From Oscillospiraceae bacterium (GTDB lineage: Bacteria > Bacillota > Clostridia > Oscillospirales > Oscillospiraceae), in assembly GCA_031261745.1 (NCBI GenBank), contig JAISJC010000062.1:1-42809 (forward strand): a stretch of DNA of 42,809 bases. The letters are read 5' to 3'. The notes below the pieces were generated by a model. The model was given only the letters and a program-made list of their open reading frames with translations. It made no database searches and was not told the origin of the DNA. Shown here piece by piece: positions 18,382 through 26,968 of the stretch. The position numbers and the translations under genes were made by a program. Each line of letters begins with the position of its first letter. The stretch's first letter is position 1.

Positions 18382-20847
18382 CTATTTGTGTTTCCGTTTC
18401 CGCACGAGCGCGAGGGCAACCGCGAGGGCAACGGCACCGACGCCGAGGGTTGCAAAACCGATGACGGCAAAGACCGACAGGCTTTTCTCCTTTGCGGCGG
18501 GCGCGTCGTCCGGCGTTTCAGTCGCTGTCGGCTCCGCCTCCGCCTCCGCTGTCAATGCGGCGTGGTAATACCAGCCGTCGTTTTCGGCGGTGCCGCCGGT
18601 TATCGCGGAAAAACCGCCGTAATAGTAGTCGTAAGGCGTCGCGCCGCTTGACACCGCGTACATAAACGGATTGTCGCGCAGCGACGCGTCTGCCGCTGCG
18701 TCAAGCGTTTCACCGTAGAAATAGTGCCGCAGATACGCCGCGACATTCGCCGCCGCGCCGACCTGTCCGTGCGGGTCGCCGAACGCGGCGTATTTGCCGT
18801 AGTTAAAGCGCAGCAGCTCATCGCCGTCGTATCCGAGCGCGCGGTACACGCTCTTCACAAGCTCCATAGAGAGCGCGTCGGACTCGGAGCCGTCGTTGTA
18901 GTCGTTCACCGTGTTTTCGAGGATTACGGCGCGGGGCGCGAGCGTCGCGAGCAGGTCATTCTGGTCATAGGGCAGACGCGTGCCGTAGCCGAACGCGCCC
19001 TCCTCCTGCTCGTACATATGCCCTGGGTTCAGGAAGCGGCGGAACAGCTCGGTTTCGCGCACGCGGTTGTGGCGAATGCTGTTGCCCATAAACTCGGTAC
19101 CCGTCGCGACGGCCTTTGCCGAAGCGTCTGTGTTATAAAACGGCGTACCCGTCCAGTCGTACTCGTGTCCGACATAGGTATAACGCCACGGGCTGACGCC
19201 GCTCGCGCCCGACGCGCCGGGAATGCACACGCCGACGCGCTCGTCAAACACCGCGGCGACGAACGTGTATTTGCCGTTGATTGAGAAGCCGCGCGCCGCG
19301 ATTTTTGACGCGTCGAGCGCGACGGGAAGCCGCGAATCTGACGCAATCAGCTCCAATGCGTCAATCACGCGCGACAAGCCGTAGGCGTAAGCCATCTCCG
19401 CGCTGACCTCGGACGTTGAATTGCGCGAGTACGGGAACAGCTTGTAGAACAGACCCATTTCGCGCATCGCGAACGTGCCGAAATCGAAGCCGTAGGCGTT
19501 GCGGTTGCCCCACGCAACGGCGTCGGAGCGGTCGTCCGTCGTCCACTCGGTCGGCGCGGTCACGCCCGCAATCCCTTGCGCCATAAAGCTCTGGTCGCCG
19601 ATGATGATCGCCGCGCCACCCGCCTGCGCCGTCGCCGGCAGCTTAATATTGAAGTATGTTTCGACGGTTTTGCCGTTCGCCGTGACGGCGTAGGTGACCT
19701 TGTAGCTGCCCGCCGCGTCGGCGGCGATATCGCGAATCTCGACAGTCCCCTCCTGCGGCTTGTAGCCGTATTCGTAGAATTGTGCGAGGTCGAGAAGCTC
19801 CGCGCGGCGTTCCTCCCAGTCGGCGAGGGTCGTGACCTCGCGGTCGGAATCGAAAAATTTATACGGGTTCGGGAGCGTATTTGAGCGCGGCAAATCCAGC
19901 GGGTCGGGGTACTTCGTGTCCGCCCAGCGCAAGCCGAGATACGCGTTCCACACGCGGTCGATAATATCCGCGTTCCACACGCCGACATAGCCCGGCGCGG
20001 TGACGGCTTCGTACTCCGCCAGAGCGGCTGAAAACTCAGCGAGTGTGTCCGCGCGCCAGACGTTATCGCCGGGGTTCGACTTAGAGTTGTACCACCGTTT
20101 CGCTTCATCGGATCGCCACGTCGAAACGGGGACGTTCGCGTCGTCGGGTTTTCCCGCGAGTGTAATCAAGCCCCAATCCGCGGCACGGGCGCGCTCGTGG
20201 TCGGGTACTGCGTAGAGCGACGCGTCGCTGTGGCTCCAAAACGCCCAGCCGTCGTCCGCGCCGTCGTGAATCGCGACCTCAACCGCGCAGACGTCACCGT
20301 CAGCGGGATATTTACGCCCGACGGCTTCGAGTTGCAGCGTAATATCGTACACGCGCTCGCCGCCGCCTGCCGTTGCGGACGCGGAAACGCGGTCGCTGTA
20401 CTCAGGGCTGTTCGGGTTCCACGGCGACGAAAGCGACGGAATCATCGCGTTTGAAAACATCTTTACGGTGCCGTCGCCGAGGACGAGGAACCAGCCCGCC
20501 GTGTCCGTTTCAAAGTTGAAGCGGTCGCCGTACACGTCAAAGCCGACGGCGAGGAAGTCCTGCGCGCGCGGATAATCCGTGCCGCCCGCGAAGCTAAACG
20601 GCGCGGCGGCATCCGTTGTGACGTTTGCGCGGACGCGTAAATGCAGCGTGACGCCGTCCCACAGCAGCTTAAAGCTGCCGCGCTCCCCTACTTTGTACGA
20701 CGGCGCGTTTTCCCAAGCCGCGTCGTCAATAACGGCGGCAAATTGCGCCGTTGCGGCCTCGGCGGCTACGTTTGCGGGGTACGAAATCCACGTCGGAACG
20801 GTCAGCGCGGTCACGGCCGCAAGTGTGAGCGCAATAATGTTTTTCAT
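18382..20847 (-). CDS. Secreted/membrane-anchored protein with CBM9-like N-domain and CE15 glucuronoyl-esterase-like alpha/beta hydrolase domain
   Basis: Signal peptide MKNIIALTLAAVTALTVPTW; CBM9-like 'FKLLWDGVTLHLRVRAN'; hydrolase nucleophile-like 'AARGFSINGKYTFVAAVFDERVGV' and 'FGDPHGQVG'; C-terminal TM plus RKRKHK. Confidence 0.65.
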   Translation of the reverse strand: MKNIIALTLAAVTALTVPTWISYPANVAAEAATAQFAAVIDDAAWENAPSYKVGERGSFKLLWDGVTLHLRVRANVTTDAAAPFSFAGGTDYPRAQDFLAVGFDVYGDRFNFETDTAGWFLVLGDGTVKMFSNAMIPSLSSPWNPNSPEYSDRVSASATAGGGERVYDITLQLEAVGRKYPADGDVCAVEVAIHDGADDGWAFWSHSDASLYAVPDHERARAADWGLITLAGKPDDANVPVSTWRSDEAKRWYNSKSNPGDNVWRADTLAEFSAALAEYEAVTAPGYVGVWNADIIDRVWNAYLGLRWADTKYPDPLDLPRSNTLPNPYKFFDSDREVTTLADWEERRAELLDLAQFYEYGYKPQEGTVEIRDIAADAAGSYKVTYAVTANGKTVETYFNIKLPATAQAGGAAIIIGDQSFMAQGIAGVTAPTEWTTDDRSDAVAWGNRNAYGFDFGTFAMREMGLFYKLFPYSRNSTSEVSAEMAYAYGLSRVIDALELIASDSRLPVALDASKIAARGFSINGKYTFVAAVFDERVGVCIPGASGASGVSPWRYTYVGHEYDWTGTPFYNTDASAKAVATGTEFMGNSIRHNRVRETELFRRFLNPGHMYEQEEGAFGYGTRLPYDQNDLLATLAPRAVILENTVNDYNDGSESDALSMELVKSVYRALGYDGDELLRFNYGKYAAFGDPHGQVGAAANVAAYLRHYFYGETLDAAADASLRDNPFMYAVSSGATPYDYYYGGFSAITGGTAENDGWYYHAALTAEAEAEPTATETPDDAPAAKEKSLSVFAVIGFATLGVGAVALAVALALVRKRKHK

Positions 20848-20869
20848 AAACAATCTCCCCGATTCATAT

Positions 20870-21871
20870 TCAGATTGCTCCCGCCGTCCGCCGCCGGATA
20901 TCGTCAACCAGCTCGAACGCGGCGTCGCGGAGCCGCTTCGGATGCTTCTCAAAAAACGTCACGACCGGCTCGTTTTTCTTGATGTTCCAGATGCCCGCGA
21001 CCTTTCCGTCCACAGCGATTGTCGGGTTGCAAATCCCCGATTTCAGTACGACCGCGCTCCTGTATTCGGGCGGCAAAACCGCGCCGCGCTCCGTGTAGGA
21101 CACGATCAGCGGGTCGAAGCCCGAAAGCAGCGTCAGCCCCGGAATGTCGCCCGAATCCTCGCCGGCGTCAACGTAATAGTATGTGCTTCTGCCGCATTCA
21201 AGCCGTGAAAATTCGTCTAAATTCAGCGCGGACAGCCGTTTCCTGTCGTCCTTCAAAAACCCCAGAAACCAGGCCGCGTCCGCGAGCGTCGCGGGACCGT
21301 ACGCCGCGAAGTATCTGCTTAGCAGCTCCGGAAGAGCCTCGTCAGAAGTCAGCGTCGGCTCCGCGCTTATCAGGTCGAAGTCGCGGCTCGTCATATCGCG
21401 GAACGCGACTCTGCCCTGACGCGCCAGATAGACGAAAATCCCGCCCCACGAGGAAAACACCGCTTCGATTGTCTGCGCGTCGTATTCGGGCGCGAAAATC
21501 CGCCGCATTTCGGCGCGCGAATATACGCCGTCCTCCATCAGGCGGACGACCTCTGCCGCAATCGTTTCCATTCGCTCCCCGCCGAGGAAATCTCTCAGGT
21601 ACGATTCACCGGGGTGCAGAGCGAGCAGCAGCGGCAAATCCTCAAAGACGACGCCGTGCAGCGTGCCGCGGTAGAGCCACGTCTTGGTGAGCGCGGTTTT
21701 CCAGCCCGAAATACCCGCGCCGCGAATGAGCGCGGAGAACGGGACGTTGCGGTGGAACCAACAATGCAGACCGAGCAGCTCACGCGAGAGCCGCGTAATA
21801 TCCCCGCATTGCCGCGACAAATACAGCCCGTGCATTCGCTTGCGTAAAATAAACTCCGTGGTTTTATCCAT
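20870..21871 (-). CDS. Winged-helix DNA-binding protein of the AlkZ/YcaQ-like (COG3214) type
   Basis: 'LLGLHCWFHRNVPFSALIRG...KTWLYRGTLHGVVFEDLPLLLAL' and 'LLSGFDPLIVSYTERGAVLPPEYRSAVVLKSGICNPTIAVDGKVAGIW'. Confidence 0.7.
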   Translation of the reverse strand: MDKTTEFILRKRMHGLYLSRQCGDITRLSRELLGLHCWFHRNVPFSALIRGAGISGWKTALTKTWLYRGTLHGVVFEDLPLLLALHPGESYLRDFLGGERMETIAAEVVRLMEDGVYSRAEMRRIFAPEYDAQTIEAVFSSWGGIFVYLARQGRVAFRDMTSRDFDLISAEPTLTSDEALPELLSRYFAAYGPATLADAAWFLGFLKDDRKRLSALNLDEFSRLECGRSTYYYVDAGEDSGDIPGLTLLSGFDPLIVSYTERGAVLPPEYRSAVVLKSGICNPTIAVDGKVAGIWNIKKNEPVVTFFEKHPKRLRDAAFELVDDIRRRTAGAI

Positions 21872-21886
21872 TTGTAACACGACCTA

Positions 21887-22633
21887 TCAAAATTTCTGCT
21901 CGTTCGCCGCGATAATTTCCGAAAGCGTGACGTTCGGGTTGCGATAGCGGTATCGTGTCGGCTCGTTCGGCATATGCAGCGCGGCGGCGGGACAGTTTTG
22001 CAGGCACGCCATACAGCCCTCGCAGCGGGCGGAGAATTTGAAAAGCGGCACGCCGTTCTCGTCGCGTTCGTCCTCGCTAATCGTGTAATTCGCGACGGGA
22101 CAGACCCGCATACACGTCCCGCAGGCCGTGCAATCCTTGCGCCAACGGTAGTCGAGAGCTTGCAGACGCCACGGAGCCGCGTCGAACGGCTCACCGCCGT
22201 CGGGCTTGAATTTCTGCGTCTTTCGTGCGCGAATCGTCTCTGCGATTTGCTCAATGTCGCCCGAAATGTCGGTCGCGACAGGCGGAATATCCGGATTGAA
22301 CGGCAGGTAATTCGACCACGTTTCAACGTCAAATACGTTGTCGAAATCCGAGATTCTCGCCAGAACGCCGCCGATGGGTCCGGGGTCGCCGCCGTGAACC
22401 GCGACGGCGAATTTGTAATTCGCTTTGAGGTTGACGCGGCGCAGAAAGCGCGTCACAATAGCCGGAATATTCGCCGCGAACACGGGAAATACCACGCCGA
22501 TTGCGTCCTCCGAAGCACCGATAGTATCGCGCTCCTGCGGGATTGAGCGCAGCTGCGCGTTCGGGAATTTCGCGCCGAGCTGTTTTGCGGCGTCAAGGCT
22601 GTTGCCCGTCGCCGTGAAGTAGAATATTGTCAT
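21887..22633 (-). CDS. EFR1-type flavodoxin-ferredoxin fusion protein
   Basis: 'MTIFYFTATGNSLDAAKQL'; two 4Fe-4S motifs 'CTACGTCMRVCP' and 'CEGCMACLQNCP'. Confidence 0.88.
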   Translation of the reverse strand: MTIFYFTATGNSLDAAKQLGAKFPNAQLRSIPQERDTIGASEDAIGVVFPVFAANIPAIVTRFLRRVNLKANYKFAVAVHGGDPGPIGGVLARISDFDNVFDVETWSNYLPFNPDIPPVATDISGDIEQIAETIRARKTQKFKPDGGEPFDAAPWRLQALDYRWRKDCTACGTCMRVCPVANYTISEDERDENGVPLFKFSARCEGCMACLQNCPAAALHMPNEPTRYRYRNPNVTLSEIIAANEQKF

Positions 22634-23244
22634 ACGCCCACCTCGGCTTGCGCGAGTTCAATCTCCTGCCCCGGCTCGACAATAAGTTTGTTCGGCGCGT
22701 CCCATTTGTCGGCTTTCTTGCGGTCAAATAATGCGCCGGGTTTGAGGTGAATCGGTATGTTGTGCTTCGCTCCGACAAGCCTCGCGCACTCCGCGCCCTC
22801 TTTCTGGCTCATATTGAAAACGCCGTCAAGCGGGAACAGCGCGTAGTCGAGTTCCCTCGCCGCAAACGAATTCATCTGCTCGGTTTTCGATGTGTCACCG
22901 GAGGCGTAAAGCGTTATGCCGTCGATTGTGACGATGTAACCGACGCACTTTTTCGGGCTATGGTTGAGGTTTTTCGCTTCAACTGCTTCGGCGGTAATGC
23001 CGCCGCCGAGGTCAAACGCGTTGTGTTTGCCGCCCGCAAGTGCCTCGGTATTTGTGATGACGCGGCAGTCCTGCTTCTGCGAAACAAGCTGAATTTGGTT
23101 GTGGTCGCCGTGGTCGTGGGTGACGAGTATCACATCGGCGGCAAGGTCGTAACCGTCGCCGGCGTACGGGTCGATGTAGACGATGCGCCCGTCGTTTGCG
23201 GTCAGGCGGTACGACCCGTGACCCTGGTAGTAAAGTTTCGGCAT
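22630..23244 (-). CDS. MBL-fold metal-dependent hydrolase
   Basis: 'MPKLYYQGHGSYRL...ILVTHDHGDHNQI...LYASGDTSKTEQM'; GGAGG RBS before ATG 23244. Confidence 0.88.
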   Translation of the reverse strand: MPKLYYQGHGSYRLTANDGRIVYIDPYAGDGYDLAADVILVTHDHGDHNQIQLVSQKQDCRVITNTEALAGGKHNAFDLGGGITAEAVEAKNLNHSPKKCVGYIVTIDGITLYASGDTSKTEQMNSFAARELDYALFPLDGVFNMSQKEGAECARLVGAKHNIPIHLKPGALFDRKKADKWDAPNKLIVEPGQEIELAQAEVGV

Positions 23245-23325
23245 AAGCGGCCTCCATATTTGTTTTAGTATTTCAGCCATTTTAACATATCCGCGCCTGT
23301 TACACAAGAACAAAGTATTTTTAAC

Positions 23326-23354
23326 TTTACATTCAGTATAAAAAGGGATATAAT
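23326..23354 (+). promoter_or_regulatory. Promoter of the retron operon
   Basis: TTTACA (23326-23331), 17-nt spacer, TATAAT (23349-23354). Confidence 0.6.
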
Positions 23355-23407
23355 GACACAGAAACATTTTGTCGATATTTGGGTGGAGAACAGGAGGTAA
23401 TTGAAAT

Positions 23408-24376
23408 ATGGATAAAGATGAAGCCCTTGAAAGTTTTTACCGCCTGAATAAAATCGACAAATTGCGGGTACACAATCCGGATTCCGCCGATTATGATAAA
23501 CGCATTGAGGAACTGCCGGAAAAGTTAGACAAATGGCTGGCGTCCGTTGCGTGTGATGACCGTGAAATATTTCTTCGGCTTTTCAGCAGATATACATATA
23601 TTACTCCCGCGGTTGCGCAGGAGCGTTATGAGCGCGCCGTCGTACTGTTAAAAGACAAGCTGGCGGCTCAAAGTCTGTCGCTATCCGACGTCCTTTTCAT
23701 TACCGTTGAGGCACCCGGTGCCGCGAAAAGCGGCAGTGACAATGTAAGAACGGATTTGCACAGGAGGACACTGGATGAAATAGACAAAGAGCAAATTATC
23801 GCCTCTTGCGGGAAATTAAAATCGGATGTTTGGACCGGTTACAAAGCGATTGTTTTTGTTGATGATATAGTCGGAACCGGATTTACTTTGAGCGGGGAAA
23901 TCAAACGTGTAGCTGAAAATTATTCGCTTGATAATAAATTGCTGTACTATATTTGTTTGATTCCTACGCGATCGGGAATTAGATTTATAAAGAAAAAATG
24001 CAAAGAAATCAATATAATTATTACACCGACTTTTGAAAAACCGTGGATTTTACCATCCGCATTCAAAGAAAACTTCACTGCTGCGGAAGAGGAAAGAGTT
24101 CGGTGTTATGAAGAAATAATTGATGCCTATATGAAGGAGCCGGATAAAACTTTTGTTATGGGTTTTTATGAAAGCAAACAGCTGATCTCATTTTATTATA
24201 ATACTCCCAACAATACGCTGTGCTGTTTTTGGAAAGAGTCAGACATCCATACACCGCTCTTCAAACGGCAGGGACAGCGACCGACACTGTCAGATCTTAA
24301 AGATGCAAAAACGGGAAATGTTGAAAATGCGTATGCCATAGCTGCTGAAAAGAGAAGAAAAGGTGTGGCTCGATAA
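23408..24376 (+). CDS. PRTase-like (phosphoribosyltransferase-fold) retron effector
   Basis: PRPP-loop-like 'AIVFVDDIVGTGFTLSGEIKRV'; first gene of a PRTase-wHTH-ncRNA-RT cassette; TAATG overlap with the next gene. Confidence 0.8.
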   Translation: MDKDEALESFYRLNKIDKLRVHNPDSADYDKRIEELPEKLDKWLASVACDDREIFLRLFSRYTYITPAVAQERYERAVVLLKDKLAAQSLSLSDVLFITVEAPGAAKSGSDNVRTDLHRRTLDEIDKEQIIASCGKLKSDVWTGYKAIVFVDDIVGTGFTLSGEIKRVAENYSLDNKLLYYICLIPTRSGIRFIKKKCKEINIIITPTFEKPWILPSAFKENFTAAEEERVRCYEEIIDAYMKEPDKTFVMGFYESKQLISFYYNTPNNTLCCFWKESDIHTPLFKRQGQRPTLSDLKDAKTGNVENAYAIAAEKRRKGVAR

Positions 24377-24666
24377 TGCATATATATGTTTATGACCGTT
24401 TAATACTGGGTTATTTATATGAACATTCGGATTTTTCTTATGACCGGTTATCACAGCTCCTGAATTGTTCAAAGGTCTTTATTGACGAGCGGCTGCAACA
24501 GCTGAGGGCAAATGAATATATTGTTATAACACAGAATCATATCCGATTAACGAAAAAAGGTGAAAAGGAGAAATCAGACTATCCGGAGGCGCATCCCTAT
24601 GATATTCATACGCATTTTGAATGGGATGTTTTGTATATACCTGATGAGTTCAGATTAAACGATTAA
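24376..24666 (+). CDS. Small winged-helix DNA-binding protein, retron accessory
   Basis: 96 aa, 'LSQLLNCSKVFIDERLQQLRANEYIVITQNHIRLTKKGEKE'; starts within the PRTase stop codon. Confidence 0.75.
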   Translation: MHIYVYDRLILGYLYEHSDFSYDRLSQLLNCSKVFIDERLQQLRANEYIVITQNHIRLTKKGEKEKSDYPEAHPYDIHTHFEWDVLYIPDEFRLND

Positions 24667-24846
24667 TAAAGTCGGGAACGGTTAGAATGGGGTGTATTCG
24701 CCCCCTTGCAAAAAGGCACTAACTCGTGTGCGTGATACACACATTTCGCTCGCTCCCCGTGGGTATCCGCTCGCTTCACGTGTGTATCACGCACACGGTG
24801 CAGCAATAACGAATAGGGTTTACCGTAACCGTTTCCGGCTTTGTTA
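24664..24846 (+). ncRNA. Retron msr-msd ncRNA
   Basis: a1 AAAGTCGGGAACGGTTA (24668-24684) pairs with a2 TAACCGTTTCCGGCTTT (24826-24842) with two G-U wobbles, extendable to 24664-24684/24826-24846; candidate branching G 24685; msr hairpin 24689-24704; msd stem GTGTGCGTGATACACAC/GTGTGTATCACGCACAC. Confidence 0.85.
24725..24797 (+). repeat. msd 18-bp inverted repeat with 37-nt loop
   Basis: CGTGTGCGTGATACACAC (24725-24742) and GTGTGTATCACGCACACG (24780-24797) are perfect reverse complements. Confidence 0.95.
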
Positions 24847-24871
24847 TATATTATCGGAGAGTAAAGGCATT

Positions 24872-25867
24872 ATGGAACAACAAGAATATATCACGCGTCT
24901 TCGGCAAGCGATGGAGAAAAAACAATATCCGGCTCAATATATTCAGTTGTGCTGTACATATGCTCAGACGCTTATAAACAAGAATTTACCTGTGTTTTTC
25001 GATGCGCAGCATATTAACTCGGTTCTCAGATTAGGCGACATTCAAGAAGATTACTATAATAGATTTATTGTAAAAAAAGGAAAAAAACACAGACTGATTA
25101 CAGCACCGAGTAAGCCTTTGAAGTTAAGGCAGAGATGGATTCTCGACAATATCTTATCAAAAATAGAAATCTCCGAGTATGCACACGGTTTTGCAAAAAA
25201 CCGTTCAATTGTAACTAATGCCGTAACGCATATTTCGCAGCCGGTTGCTTTCTGTTTTGATATTAAGGACTTTTTTCCGTCAATTAAAGAGAAATCTGTT
25301 GCCGATATATTCAAAAATGCGGGTTATTCAGACAGTGTGTCGGCAAAATTTGCTTCGCTGTGTTGTTATGAAGGCGTTGTGCCGCAGGGGGCTCCGACCA
25401 GCCCCTATATTGCGAATGTTGTATGCGTAACGATGGACGAGGAATTGGCGGCGATGTCACAACAGTTAGGTGCCCGCTATACCAGATATGCTGACGACAT
25501 AACCATTTCCTGCGACAGGGATATTACGCCGCATATGCGGGATATTGAAAACATAATTAATGCATACGGCTTTCAATTAAATGCGGATAAAACCCGCGTG
25601 TTCGGTGAGAACAGACCGAAATTTATTACCGGATTAGTGGTCGGCGAGGATATACGAATAAGAAAAGCCTTCAAAAGAAAACTCAAACAAGAAATTCATT
25701 TCTGCAAAAAATTCGGCGTGACAGTTCATCTGGAAAATTCAAATAATGCAAAATCTATTAATTACAAAGAGCATTTGTACGGTAAAGCCTATTACGTAAA
25801 AATGGTCGAACCCGAATTGGGAATACATTTTCTAAAAGAATTGGACGAAATAGTTTGGCCGATCTGA
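24872..25867 (+). CDS. Retron-type reverse transcriptase
   Basis: 'NAVTH' (retron NAxxH motif), 'PQGAPTSPYIANVV', catalytic 'YTRYADDITIS', 'LNADKTRV', 'FITGLVVGEDIRI' (VTG-like motif). Confidence 0.95.
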   Translation: MEQQEYITRLRQAMEKKQYPAQYIQLCCTYAQTLINKNLPVFFDAQHINSVLRLGDIQEDYYNRFIVKKGKKHRLITAPSKPLKLRQRWILDNILSKIEISEYAHGFAKNRSIVTNAVTHISQPVAFCFDIKDFFPSIKEKSVADIFKNAGYSDSVSAKFASLCCYEGVVPQGAPTSPYIANVVCVTMDEELAAMSQQLGARYTRYADDITISCDRDITPHMRDIENIINAYGFQLNADKTRVFGENRPKFITGLVVGEDIRIRKAFKRKLKQEIHFCKKFGVTVHLENSNNAKSINYKEHLYGKAYYVKMVEPELGIHFLKELDEIVWPI

Positions 25868-25895
25868 GCCTTTTTTGCCAAACCAAGCACATCGG

Positions 25896-25946
25896 AAACA
25901 AAAGCGAACACGCGCCGTATATCCGGCTCGTGTTCGCTTTTGTTTT
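25896..25946 (+). terminator. Intrinsic terminator of the retron operon
   Basis: AAACAAAAGCGAACACG (25896-25912) / CGTGTTCGCTTTTGTTT (25929-25945), perfect 17-bp arms. Confidence 0.85.
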
Positions 25947-25982
25947 ATTTGCAATTAAATTGAAATTTATCGCAAACAGCTA

Positions 25983-26046
25983 TTGACAAACGCGCTGTAA
26001 TGAGGTATCATATAAAACATATCGAATACCTATGTTTTATATGATA
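25983..26046 (+). promoter_or_regulatory. Promoter plus palindromic operator of the nifH-like/nifB-like unit
   Basis: TTGACA (25983-25988)-17-TATCAT (26006-26011); perfect 16-nt inverted repeat TATCATATAAAACATA (26006-26021)-N9-TATGTTTTATATGATA (26031-26046). Confidence 0.85.
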
Positions 26047-26064
26047 ATAAGTGAGGTCAAAACA

Positions 26065-26943
26065 GTGGCAAAGAAAATAAAGCAAATCGCAATTTACGGC
26101 AAGGGCGGCATCGGCAAATCGACGACCACCTCAAATCTCTCCGCCGCGCTTTCAAAGCTCGGCTTCAAAGTTATGCAGTTCGGGTGCGACCCGAAGAGCG
26201 ACTCGACGAACACGCTGCGCGACGGCGAGTACATACCGACCGTGCTCGACACGCTGCGCGAGAAAAGCGTAGTCAAGGCGAACGACGTTATCTTCCAAGG
26301 GTTCAACGGCATATACTGCGTCGAGGCGGGCGGTCCCGCACCCGGCGTCGGCTGTGCGGGCCGCGGAATCATCACCGCCGTTGAGTTATTCAAGCAGCAG
26401 AAAGCGTTTGAGGCACTCGACCTCGATTACGTCATCTACGACGTCCTCGGCGACGTGGTTTGCGGCGGGTTTGCAATGCCGATTCGCGAGGGCATCGCGG
26501 AACACGTTTTTACCGTCTCCTCGTCGGACTTTATGAGCATTTACGCGTCGAACAACCTGTTTAAGGGCATCCAGAAGTATTCCAACGCCGGCGGCGCGCT
26601 CCTCGGCGGCGTAATCGCCAACTCAATCAGCGCGGGCTATTCCAAGGAGATTGTCGACGACTTCGCGGAGCGCACAAAGACACAGATTATGGAGTACATT
26701 CCGCGCTCGATAACCGTCACGCAGTCCGAGCTTCGCGGCAAAACCACAATCGAAGCCGCACCCGATTCCGCGCAGGCGAAGGTCTATATGTCGCTCGCGG
26801 AGAAAATGGCGGCGCACGAGATTTCACACACACCGGCTCCGCTTGAACTCACCGACCTGCGCGCCTGGGCCTCGTCGTGGAGCGACCAGTTGATCGCGCT
26901 TGAAACAGGCGTCGTCGTCGGCGGTGGTGCGGCCGGCATTTAA
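26065..26943 (+). CDS. NifH-like nitrogenase-family iron protein
   Basis: P-loop '[22 protein letters not shown]', 'GCDPKSDST', cluster cysteines '[10 protein letters not shown]' and '[13 protein letters not shown]'; GTG start after GTGAGG. Confidence 0.93.
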   Translation: MAKKIKQIAIYGKGGIGKSTTTSNLSAALSKLGFKVMQFGCDPKSDSTNTLRDGEYIPTVLDTLREKSVVKANDVIFQGFNGIYCVEAGGPAPGVGCAGRGIITAVELFKQQKAFEALDLDYVIYDVLGDVVCGGFAMPIREGIAEHVFTVSSSDFMSIYASNNLFKGIQKYSNAGGALLGGVIANSISAGYSKEIVDDFAERTKTQIMEYIPRSITVTQSELRGKTTIEAAPDSAQAKVYMSLAEKMAAHEISHTPAPLELTDLRAWASSWSDQLIALETGVVVGGGAAGI

Positions 26944-26968
26944 TTTTCAGTAAATGAGTTGATTAATT

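Noticed and set aside
20870-23244. AlkZ-like, EFR1 and MBL genes as extra retron or defence components
   Set aside because: They are on the opposite strand, are common chromosomal families, and are separated from the retron by its own promoter.
24725-24797. Long inverted repeat considered as an intrinsic terminator or IS end
   Set aside because: No T-run, no transposase or target duplication, and it sits inside the a1/a2 pair before an RT, so the msd stem explains it.
24692-24871. N-terminal extension of the RT ORF (391-aa version in the ORF track)
   Set aside because: This stretch is the msr-msd ncRNA; the RT-like protein starts at ATG 24872, and the upstream frame is open by chance.
26032-26064. 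Upstream ATG start of the NifH-like ORF
   Set aside because: The ATG lies inside the palindromic operator near the transcription start; GTG 26065 has RBS-like GTGAGG and precedes the conserved P-loop region.
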